Assembly (NCBI GenBank): GCA_045539925.1 | Contig: JAZQGH010000142.1 | Span: 62,001-126,000, forward strand | DNA: 64,000 nt | From: SFWF01 sp045539925 | GTDB lineage: Bacteria; Bacillota; Clostridia; Oscillospirales; Acutalibacteraceae | Direction: 5' to 3' | Shown here: positions 35,061-42,060 of the stretch, in pieces | Numbering within the stretch: the stretch's first letter is position 1 | Layout: each line of letters opens with the position of its first letter | Program-made: the position numbers and the translations under genes | The notes under the pieces: model-generated | The model's database searches: none | Told to the model about the DNA's origin: nothing | What the model saw: the letters and a program-made list of their open reading frames with translations, nothing else

Positions 35061-35093
35061 AAAATCCTGCCGACAATAATCGACAGGATTTTT
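35061..35093 (-). terminator. Terminator of the tRNA-Ser genes
   Basis: AAAATCCTG-c-CGA / TCG-a-CAGGATTTTT hairpin five bases past the CCA end of tRNA-Ser(GCT). Confidence 0.75.
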
Positions 35094-35097
35094 GTTT

Positions 35098-35188
35098 TGG
35101 CGGAGAAGAGGAGACTCGAACTCCTGCGCCGGTTACCCGACCTACGCCCTTAGCAGGGGCGCCTCGTCACCAACTTGAGTACTTCTCC
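35098..35188 (-). tRNA. tRNA-Ser (anticodon GCT)
   Basis: Class II tRNA with acceptor GGAGAAG/CTTCTCC, anticodon loop CTGCTAA, a long variable arm (GTAGGTCGGGTAACCGGC), T-loop AGTTCGAGTCT and encoded CCA. Confidence 0.95.
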
Positions 35189-35223
35189 GAGTTGTAACAA
35201 AAATATTTGTTTATTAAATTAAA

Positions 35224-35312
35224 TGGCGGAGGGAAAGGGATTCGAACCCTTGTGGGGTTGCCCCCAAACGGTTTTCAAGACCGCCTCGTTATGACCACTT
35301 CGATATCCCTCC
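35224..35312 (-). tRNA. tRNA-Ser (anticodon TGA)
   Basis: Class II tRNA with acceptor GGAGGGA/TCCCTCC, anticodon loop CTTGAAA, long variable arm (TTTGGGGGCAACCCCACA), encoded CCA at 35226-35224. It lies upstream of tRNA-Ser(GCT) on the same strand, 35 bases apart. Confidence 0.95.
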
Positions 35313-35393
35313 AAATGAGACCTATGTATTATAGCACACAAATTATTTTATGTCAACAATGACTTTTAAAGATTTTAAGATAAATTTTTTCTT

Positions 35394-36107
35394 CTAAGTC
35401 AGTGCTTCGATCTCATCTTTAAGTCTGCCAATTATCCTTTTTTCCAGGCGAGAAATATAAGACTGTGAAATGCCAAGTTTATCTGCAACATCCTTTTGAG
35501 TCATTTCTTCCTCGCCACAGAGACCGAACCTCAGCCTCATAATCACCCGCTCCCTCTCGCACAGATCGGATACCAGCTGATTGAGTATGTCTTTTTCTGC
35601 TTCATTCTCTATAAGCATTGATATTTCGTTAGGGTCACTGCCTAATACATCTGATAGTAACAGTTCGTTTCCGTCCCAATCAACATTAAGCGGTTCATCA
35701 ATAGATACTTCATTCTTAAGGCCCGAAAATTTCCTCAGATACATAAGTATTTCATTTTCAATACATCTCGATGCGTATGTTGCAAGTTTAATATTTTTAT
35801 CAGGTCTGAAGGTGTTTACTGCTTTTATAAGACCGATGGTGCCGATTGAAATCAGGTCTTCTATGTTGGATGTGCCTGTATCAAATTTTTTTGCAATATA
35901 AACTACAAGTCTGAGATTATGTGTTATCAGCATATCTCTTACCTTACGGTCTTTTCCGTCATAAGTCAAAAGCAATGAGGATTCTTCTTTTGCGCTGAGT
36001 GGAGGGGGCAAACGCTCTGCTCCATTGATGTAATGGACAGTTTCTGCCCTGAAAAATCTACAGTACAGCCTTAAAAGCATTTCTTTCATTCTTAATACTA
36101 TCTTCAT
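35394..36107 (-). CDS. sigE: Sporulation sigma factor SigE (pro-form)
   Basis: A 237-residue sigma-70 family protein. The N-terminus (1 to about 28, MKIVLRMKEMLLRLYCRFFR first) is an amphipathic pro-sequence as in pro-SigE. Region 2 has LITHNLRLVVYIAKKF and TIGLIKAVNTFRPDKNIKLA, and region 4 has TQKDVADKLGISQSYISRLE. It drives early mother-cell genes after cleavage by SpoIIGA, encoded just upstream. In Bacillus sigG follows; here two tRNA-Ser genes do. Confidence 0.95.
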   Translation of the reverse strand: MKIVLRMKEMLLRLYCRFFRAETVHYINGAERLPPPLSAKEESSLLLTYDGKDRKVRDMLITHNLRLVVYIAKKFDTGTSNIEDLISIGTIGLIKAVNTFRPDKNIKLATYASRCIENEILMYLRKFSGLKNEVSIDEPLNVDWDGNELLLSDVLGSDPNEISMLIENEAEKDILNQLVSDLCERERVIMRLRFGLCGEEEMTQKDVADKLGISQSYISRLEKRIIGRLKDEIEALT

Positions 36108-36113
36108 ATACCG

Positions 36114-36950
36114 TCACCCTTTATCAGATATTCTGTCAACCGCACAGAGCGGAATTATCGCATCAAAACCATTATCAATATTTTGTTTTGCAGAAGCTAT
36201 AATTATATCTTTATAATCATATCTGCCCGATTTTTCTATACTTATTTCCACACTGTCACACCTCAGAGCATTAAGAACTCCCTTTTCATTTACTGTACTG
36301 AAGGGAATAAGTCTCTTGCGTCTGCTAAGCTCTAGGCTGCCGATAGCAACAAGTATTTCATCATAGTTTCCTTTATTTATAACAATTACAGGCAAGTTGC
36401 TAAAGGGGTCACGCAAATGATTTCCTGTGTCTACAAATCCTTTTAAATTCATAGTATATCCACACACAGATATTTTTAAATCAGCCCTATATCCGCTGAG
36501 GCTCTTATCCGTTATTTTTCGGACTAACATAATCACTGCGTATATCACAGCGGTAAGCAAAATCAGATGCAGAGAAGATATGTTGAAGTAATTTATCATA
36601 TTTTCAGTAAAAAATGTTTTATAAAATATGTTTTCAAGTGCTACTACAAATCCGTTAAGTGCAAATGATAGCAATAGAAATATGACCAAGGAACACAAAT
36701 ACGCTTTAAACCCGAGAACGCCTTGTAAGGTCAATATTAAAACAGAAGCAACAACTATCTTAAAGGCTATATCCAAAAGGATATTATCTGTGTGAACGAG
36801 TATGTAAAGTGACGAAAAACCGCCTATTGCGGCGGCAATCACAAGCCTTGTTGCAGCATATTTTCGCTTTGTAAGTAATGCTGTGAGTTTAAGCAGCAGA
36901 TAATCTACTATTATATTTACAAAAATCAAAGTATCAACATAAATAACCAC
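36114..36950 (-). CDS. spoIIGA: Sigma-E processing peptidase SpoIIGA
   Basis: A 278-residue membrane aspartic protease. Five hydrophobic segments fill about residues 1-150. The C-terminal domain has the active-site motif GFVDTGNHLRDPFSNLPV (Asp-Thr-Gly), and later an IIPLCAVD segment. It cleaves pro-SigE when SpoIIR signals from the forespore. GTG start with GGGTGAT upstream. It is co-transcribed with sigE, 6 bases apart. Confidence 0.93.
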   Translation of the reverse strand: MVIYVDTLIFVNIIVDYLLLKLTALLTKRKYAATRLVIAAAIGGFSSLYILVHTDNILLDIAFKIVVASVLILTLQGVLGFKAYLCSLVIFLLLSFALNGFVVALENIFYKTFFTENMINYFNISSLHLILLTAVIYAVIMLVRKITDKSLSGYRADLKISVCGYTMNLKGFVDTGNHLRDPFSNLPVIVINKGNYDEILVAIGSLELSRRKRLIPFSTVNEKGVLNALRCDSVEISIEKSGRYDYKDIIIASAKQNIDNGFDAIIPLCAVDRISDKG

Positions 36951-36969
36951 AATATCACCCGTCTTAATG

Positions 36970-37004
36970 ATTATATATTATTAAATAAAAAATATATGTC
37001 GAAA
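36970..37004 (-). promoter_or_regulatory. spoIIGA-sigE promoter with 0A-box core
   Basis: On the minus strand TTCGACA (37003-36997) is the complement of the Spo0A box core TGTCGAA. It overlaps a -35-like hexamer TCGACA, and TATAAT follows at 36975-36970 after an abnormally long 21-base spacer. The B. subtilis spoIIG promoter has the same plan: Spo0A sites over the -35 region and a 22-base spacer. Confidence 0.65.
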
Positions 37005-37016
37005 CGGGTTGTCACA

Positions 37017-37049
37017 AAATAAAACAACCTGCACATTAAGTGCAGGTTG
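37017..37049 (-). terminator. Terminator of the RR-HK-HtrA operon
   Basis: CAACCTGCAC / GTGCAGGTTG, loop of five, with a T-rich tract on the minus strand. Confidence 0.8.
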
Positions 37050-37055
37050 CCGTTT

Positions 37056-38414
37056 TTAATAACCTTCGGGCCAATCAAAGGAACCACCATTTTGATTGTT
37101 CTCGTCCGATTCACCGCTTGAATTAACATAGCTTGACGAGCCTTCATCATTGAGAAGCACAGCGTTAAGATTGACCGTCTCTCCAGTACTCTTAAGGACA
37201 GTAAGAAGTATCGTATCTCCTGCGTTGCATTCCTCGAGAGTATCCAAAATTATAGCATCGTCGTAAATAAGAATGTCGTTCACTCTTACGATCATATCAC
37301 CTTTTTCAAGCTGACCGTAAAGCGCGCTGTCCTGCGAAACCTCCTCAACGAGAAGTCCGCAAGAGTCAAGCCCCCCTATCTCTGCTAACGCCTTATTATA
37401 GAAGTAGTATGTTATTCCAAGTTTGGCTCTGTTTTTAACATTACCGTGCTCTATAAGAGATTCAACTATCTTCTTTACGGTTTTAGTAGGTATCGCATAT
37501 CCGACACCTTCATATGCAGTGTCAGCAATTTTTGATGATGTGATTCCTACTATCTGCCCGTACATATTCACAAGTGCACCGCCTGAGTTTCCCGGATTGA
37601 TGGCTGTATCGGTCTGAATAAAGTTTGAGGTATAGCTTGTTGTAATCGATTTGCGCACCTTTGGAACAGAAACAATGCCTGTAGTAATTGTTGATTTTAA
37701 ACTGTATCCGTTAGGGCAACCGATTGCACAAACCTCTTCTCCCGACACAAGCTTTGCCGAGTCACCAAATTCAGGAACAGAAAGTCTGACATTTTCGGAA
37801 ATTTTAAGCACAGCAAGGTCACTGCGTGTATCGCCTGCGACATAATAGGCGTTGTATTCGTTGCCGTCATTTAGAAACACTTTAAACTTTGCAGACGGAA
37901 TTTCAGAATATATGTGATCGTTCGTAACAATGTATCCATTATCGGAGAAAACGACTCCTGATGCCTCACCCATATTGCCTTTATCATTATAAACAAGTAT
38001 CCCTACTACTGAAGCTGCAACCTTATCATAGACTGCAGATGCCGTCATAAACGAACCATCTGTGGGGCGGTCCTGAAGGGTTATTCCGACAGAATCACTG
38101 CTTCCAAGACCAACACTATTTCCAAATTTACCAAGAAAATATCCGCCTAAGGTGCATCCGCTCAAGGCTATAACAAGAGCGAGTAAAATGCAAAACAGCT
38201 TCAGTCCTTTATTGGGCACCTTTGCCGACGGAGACTGCTCTTCGGGAATTGTGACACGCTCAGCCGTAACCACTTCTTCAAACGAGTCGCTCGATGTCTC
38301 AACGTTATCCGTCTCCTCTGCACATTCAGTATCGTTTACTTCAAAACGAGCTTCTGGTTGATCATTCTTTTCTACTGCTTCATTATTTTCAAAATTGTTT
38401 TCAAGGTTTTCCAT
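37056..38414 (-). CDS. HtrA/DegP-like membrane serine protease
   Basis: A 452-residue S1C protease: acidic cytoplasmic N-terminus (1-75), one transmembrane helix (about 76-98), trypsin-like domain with His in TNDHIYSE, Asp in RSDLAVLKI and Ser in NPGNSGGALVN, then a single PDZ domain (about 325-420) and a Ser/Asn/Gly-rich tail. It degrades misfolded proteins outside the membrane. It is 12 bases downstream of a two-component pair, recalling CssRS-controlled HtrA of Bacillus. Confidence 0.92.
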   Translation of the reverse strand: MENLENNFENNEAVEKNDQPEARFEVNDTECAEETDNVETSSDSFEEVVTAERVTIPEEQSPSAKVPNKGLKLFCILLALVIALSGCTLGGYFLGKFGNSVGLGSSDSVGITLQDRPTDGSFMTASAVYDKVAASVVGILVYNDKGNMGEASGVVFSDNGYIVTNDHIYSEIPSAKFKVFLNDGNEYNAYYVAGDTRSDLAVLKISENVRLSVPEFGDSAKLVSGEEVCAIGCPNGYSLKSTITTGIVSVPKVRKSITTSYTSNFIQTDTAINPGNSGGALVNMYGQIVGITSSKIADTAYEGVGYAIPTKTVKKIVESLIEHGNVKNRAKLGITYYFYNKALAEIGGLDSCGLLVEEVSQDSALYGQLEKGDMIVRVNDILIYDDAIILDTLEECNAGDTILLTVLKSTGETVNLNAVLLNDEGSSSYVNSSGESDENNQNGGSFDWPEGY

Positions 38415-38426
38415 TATAACTTTCTC

Positions 38427-39845
38427 CTATCCTTGTAGCGGCAAAAGAACAGTAAATTCCGTATACTCTCCTGCCCTACTGTGAACATAAATTGTTCCAC
38501 CGTGCAGTTCTACAATGGTCTTGCAAATATAAAGACCGAGTCCGAGACTTTCTTTATGGTTTGATCTTGATTTGTCTATTTTGTAGAAACGTTCAAAAAT
38601 ATGGGGTATGTCCTTTTCTGGTATTCCTGCACCTGTGTTTTTTATCTTGAATTCAAGATTTTTATCAAGTCTGTGAAGACAAAACTCTATTTCTCCGCCT
38701 TCATCGGTAAATTTGACTGCATTATCTGTTAAATTGTAAAAAACTTGATGGAGCAAGTCCCTATCTCCAAAAACCGTTGTTTCAGAAAGCGAATCAAGAC
38801 CTGATATTTCGATATTCTTCGCAAAAATCGTTTGTTCCATCGACAAAACAACGCTGAGCACAGTTTCCGAGACCTTAAAGTCTGTGCATTTCAGTGCATC
38901 CGTTTCGGACTCGAGCCGAGAAAGACTGAGCATTGATTGCACAAGCCGCGAAAGTCTCCTGACCTCATCAGCTACGATAGATAAATAATAATCTCTCTTG
39001 CTTTCATCTATAGTTCCGTCTATTATACCGTCTATAAACCCGCTGATGGTCGTCATCGGGGTCTTAAGTTCGTGAGAAACATTTGCAATAAAGCTTTTAC
39101 CCGTTTTTTCTGTCCTTGAAAGTGAATCTGTCATACGGTTAAAAAGAAGTGACAGTTCACCTATTTCATCATCACTGATAACAGGTACTCTTTTGGAAAA
39201 ATCGCCATTTGCTATTGACTTTGCGGCAATAGACATATATTTAAGAGGACGAGTAATTCGGTAAACTATGCTGTACTGGGCTACGAACATAAACAGAAGC
39301 GGAAAAATAGCCGAAATAGCATACATACCAAACATCATTTTTATAAGATCGCCTGCAGTCATCGCTTTAGACACGGCAATAATAAAATATAGTCGCTGAG
39401 AACCAGCAACCACCCTTTTAGAAGATGTATAGTTCATTTTGTCATACATACCGTCGATGCTTGAAAGCTCTAACTTACCCTCATAGGAAATCTGTTCTAA
39501 AAAATCTGCACCCAGAATGGTGTTGCCATGAACACAATTGCCTTTATCGTTATACTGATCGCAACCACATACAAGTATACGTCCTGTTTTATCCGCAAGA
39601 TAAATATCAAGCTGATTAACAGTAGATAAGGTGTGAAACGTCTCTACCACAAGTTTATCGGTAGGCTCAACACCGTCTTTGAGCATATCGGAAATTGAAT
39701 TGCTACTACTGCTGATTATATTATACTTATTACTTGCAAACTCGTCATTTATTGCAATCGAAAGAAGCACGAATACAAGAGTGAGTGTTATAAATAAAAC
39801 ACAAGAAGTTGTAAAGAAAAGCTTCTTAAATATTTTTAGCTTCAT
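38427..39845 (-). CDS. Sensor histidine kinase (HAMP, HisKA, HATPase)
   Basis: A 472-residue membrane kinase: TM1 near 10-32, an extracytoplasmic sensor part with three Cys (CGCDQYNDKGNC, about 112-123), TM2 near 175-197, HAMP, phospho-His in SHELKTP, N-box FYNLTDNAVKF and G boxes up to GLGLYICKTIVE. It pairs with the response regulator 3 bases upstream. The signal is unknown; the HtrA gene downstream suggests envelope or secretion stress. Confidence 0.92.
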   Translation of the reverse strand: MKLKIFKKLFFTTSCVLFITLTLVFVLLSIAINDEFASNKYNIISSSSNSISDMLKDGVEPTDKLVVETFHTLSTVNQLDIYLADKTGRILVCGCDQYNDKGNCVHGNTILGADFLEQISYEGKLELSSIDGMYDKMNYTSSKRVVAGSQRLYFIIAVSKAMTAGDLIKMMFGMYAISAIFPLLFMFVAQYSIVYRITRPLKYMSIAAKSIANGDFSKRVPVISDDEIGELSLLFNRMTDSLSRTEKTGKSFIANVSHELKTPMTTISGFIDGIIDGTIDESKRDYYLSIVADEVRRLSRLVQSMLSLSRLESETDALKCTDFKVSETVLSVVLSMEQTIFAKNIEISGLDSLSETTVFGDRDLLHQVFYNLTDNAVKFTDEGGEIEFCLHRLDKNLEFKIKNTGAGIPEKDIPHIFERFYKIDKSRSNHKESLGLGLYICKTIVELHGGTIYVHSRAGEYTEFTVLLPLQG

Positions 39846-39848
39846 AAT

Positions 39849-40535
39849 TTATTTCACTTCAAATTTATATCCAACGCCCCAAACAGTTTTAAGGGTCCAT
39901 AGTTCAGATACATTTTCCAGTTTTTCGCGTAATCTCTTAACATGTACATCAACAGTTCTGGAATCACCGTAATAATCAAATCCCCAGACCTCGTCGAGTA
40001 ACTGATCGCGCGTGAAAACTCTGTTTGGATTGCTGGCAAGATGAAATATAAGTTCTAACTCCTTAGGTGGTGTATCTATATGCTTGCCGTCAATAATTAG
40101 CTCATAATTTGCAATATTTATCTTGAGCTTATCAAAGCAAACTTCATCTCCGCTATCCTTAGCGCTCTGTCCACTGCGGCGAAGCACTGCCTTTACGCGT
40201 GCAACAACCTCTTTAGCGTCGAACGGTTTTGAAACATAGTCATCGGCACCAAGCTCAAGCCCGAGCACCTTATCAAAGGTTTCACTTTTTGCTGTTATCA
40301 TAATAATAGGAACTTCTGAGGTTTTACGTATTTCTTTACAAACCTGCCATCCGTCAAGACTCGGAAGCATTATATCAAGAAGGATTATGTCGGGAGACTG
40401 TGATTTTTGTAGTTCGACAGCCTTCATTCCATCTCCGCAAGTAATAACATTAAAACCGTCTTTTTCGAGATAAAGCCTTAGCAGCTCAGAAATATTGGAA
40501 TCATCATCAACAACAAGAACCTTAATTTTATCCAT
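39849..40535 (-). CDS. OmpR/PhoB-type response regulator
   Basis: A 228-residue regulator with receiver (acidic pair VVDDD, phospho-Asp in ILLDIMLP, Lys in SKPFD) and C-terminal winged helix (RDQLLDEVWGFDYYGDSRTV, VHVKRLREKLE). ATG 40535 follows GAGGTG; the in-frame Met at 40547 is upstream of that site. First gene of a regulator-kinase-HtrA operon. Confidence 0.94.
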   Translation of the reverse strand: MDKIKVLVVDDDSNISELLRLYLEKDGFNVITCGDGMKAVELQKSQSPDIILLDIMLPSLDGWQVCKEIRKTSEVPIIMITAKSETFDKVLGLELGADDYVSKPFDAKEVVARVKAVLRRSGQSAKDSGDEVCFDKLKINIANYELIIDGKHIDTPPKELELIFHLASNPNRVFTRDQLLDEVWGFDYYGDSRTVDVHVKRLREKLENVSELWTLKTVWGVGYKFEVK

Positions 40536-40650
40536 AATGCACCTCAATTATGATTGTTAAGACTATTATAAAACTATAATAACATATTTCTGTTAATAGA
40601 CTGTAAATAATTTTAACACTTAGGAGCGCAAAAATAAAGAAAAAAATTAA

Positions 40651-40684
40651 AAGACCGTCAAACGGAACACCGAACGACGGTCTT
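40651..40684 (-). terminator. Terminator of the zinc-ribbon gene
   Basis: AAGACCGTC / GACGGTCTT with an inner CGG/CCG pairing and a T-rich tract on the minus strand. Confidence 0.75.
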
Positions 40685-40689
40685 AATGC

Positions 40690-40974
40690 TTATTCTGCAG
40701 ATTCTTCCTTCATCTTTGCAAAACATTCGCTGCAATACACAGGTCGATCCTCACGGGGTGCAAAAGGAACCTTTGCTACACCACCACACGCATTGCAAAC
40801 TGCTTCGTGAAATTCTCTGGGTGCTCCGCCTCTGTTTTTGCGTTTGTCACGACAGGGTTTGCATCTTAAAGGCTCGTTCTCGAAGCCTTTTTCAGCATAG
40901 AACTCCTGCTCCCTTGCAGTGAATACGAACTCCTGTCCGCAATCTTTGCAGGTTAGTGTCTTGTCTTCAAACAT
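40690..40974 (-). CDS. Zinc-ribbon protein with three CxxC pairs
   Basis: A 94-residue soluble protein with CKDC (9-12), CKPC (38-41), CNAC (60-63) and CSEC (80-83), the pattern of the small clostridial zinc-ribbon family with two tandem ribbons. The ribbons are joined by a basic KPCRDKRKNRGG segment. Possible RNA- or ribosome-binding role by analogy; function unknown. It stands alone with its own terminator. Confidence 0.75.
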   Translation of the reverse strand: MFEDKTLTCKDCGQEFVFTAREQEFYAEKGFENEPLRCKPCRDKRKNRGGAPREFHEAVCNACGGVAKVPFAPREDRPVYCSECFAKMKEESAE

Positions 40975-41003
40975 CTTTTTTACCTCTCTCGATTAAATTG
41001 GTT

Positions 41004-41060
41004 TGCCCCGGACGGACTTGCACCGACATCAATATGCTTTGACATTAAGCTACGTGGGCA
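41004..41060 (-). other. tRNA-like sequence lacking an anticodon arm
   Basis: On the minus strand TGCCC (41060-41056) can pair with GGGCA (41008-41004) as an acceptor. A D-arm (GCTT-AATGTCA-AAGC) and a T-arm-like CGG-TGCAAGT-CCG follow, but the 17 bases of an anticodon arm are absent. It is most likely a degenerate tRNA; it may also be an unrelated fold. Confidence 0.35.
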
Positions 41061-41087
41061 TATATAAATAAGCGGATAACCGCACAT

Positions 41088-41660
41088 TTACGAATTAAGT
41101 TTTTTACGTATTCTTACCAGTGCGTTATCGACAGATTTTCTGGAAATACCGAGTTGTTTGGCTGTCTCATCATAACTACCTGTCACAAGAAAGGTATTAA
41201 GGGCTCTAAACTCCATATCGGATAAAGATTTTTTTATCTGGTCCGAGATGTCCTGTGAGCCTTCTTTGCCAAAAAATTCTTCCTCGGCGCTCTTTGTTTT
41301 TATATCTGCCTGAGCATTATCCTCTATAGAAACAATAAGGTCTTCGGGGATCCTCTTCTTAGCAGCAGCTTTTTTAATTGTCGATTTAAGTGAGCGGTCT
41401 ACACAAAGAGTAAGATAGGTTGAAAATGAGGCTGAGTGAAAATCAAACATTTGCGCCGCATAATAAAAAGATATTGTAGCATCCTGAAGCATATCATCAT
41501 AATCTCCAACAAGATAATAGTTTTTGGAAATTATATACTTAATCAGAGGAAGATACCTGTAGAACAGCGACTCGAATGCGTCCTGATCGTTTTCACGGAT
41601 TTTTATAATAAGTTCGTCATCTGATAGATTATTGTATTTTTTCACAATGTTTTTGCACAT
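41088..41660 (-). CDS. Sigma-70 family factor, SigH-like
   Basis: A 190-residue sigma factor. Region 2 is NLSDDELIIKIRENDQDAFE through DYDDMLQDATISFYYAAQMF, and region 4 ends YDETAKQLGISRKSVDNALVR. The plan and length fit the SigH (Spo0H) group, which drives early sporulation genes, but sequence alone does not exclude a related alternative factor. No neighbouring anti-sigma gene exists. AGGG lies upstream of the ATG. Confidence 0.75.
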   Translation of the reverse strand: MCKNIVKKYNNLSDDELIIKIRENDQDAFESLFYRYLPLIKYIISKNYYLVGDYDDMLQDATISFYYAAQMFDFHSASFSTYLTLCVDRSLKSTIKKAAAKKRIPEDLIVSIEDNAQADIKTKSAEEEFFGKEGSQDISDQIKKSLSDMEFRALNTFLVTGSYDETAKQLGISRKSVDNALVRIRKKLNS

Positions 41661-41743
41661 ACTTACCCTAAAATATCGTCATTCACTAATATATATTCAA
41701 TAATAATCTAAATCACATATTTTGTCAAGAAATATTTATATCA

Positions 41744-42053
41744 AAAAAGTGAGCAGCTGTTCGCCCGCGCCTGATAGGGCAGTATTTGTTTCTCGAACAA
41801 AATTCCCTATATTGTTGCCAAAAGCCTCGAAAAGGCGACAGCCTTTCTGCGTTTTACGGCTTAAATACAGGAAATTTTCAGTTTCTACGAAACTGCGAAG
41901 CACCTTAAAAAGAAAATTTTCAGTGACAGAAAAGGCAAAAACCTCCGATAACGCTGACGCGTATCGGAGGTTTTTAACAAATTATGGCGCAAAAATTTCA
42001 CTTTTTAAGGAAATACTTCCCTACGGGGCGCGGGCGTTTGCTGCTCACTTTTT
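41744..42053. mobile_element. 310-bp MITE-like element with long terminal inverted repeats
   Basis: Left end 41744-41771 and right end 42027-42053 share AAAAAGTGAGCAGC and CGCCCGCGCC as inverted repeats (24 of 27 positions), and similarity continues inwards (TAGGGCAGTATTT / TAGGGAAGTATTT). ATCA flanks both ends exactly (41740-41743 and 42054-42057), as a target-site duplication. No ORF of its own is credible. Inside are two copies of an AAATTTTCAGT motif and a terminator. It lies four bases after the PBP stop codon. Bases 41661-41739 hold only the promoter region of the sigma gene. Confidence 0.7.
41937..41975. terminator. Strong hairpin inside the MITE, likely terminator of the PBP gene
   Basis: AAAAACCTCCGATA / TATCGGAGGTTTTT, symmetric, 85 bases past the PBP stop codon on the minus strand; no other terminator is seen nearby. 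Confidence 0.75.
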
Positions 42054-42060
42054 ATCATTA

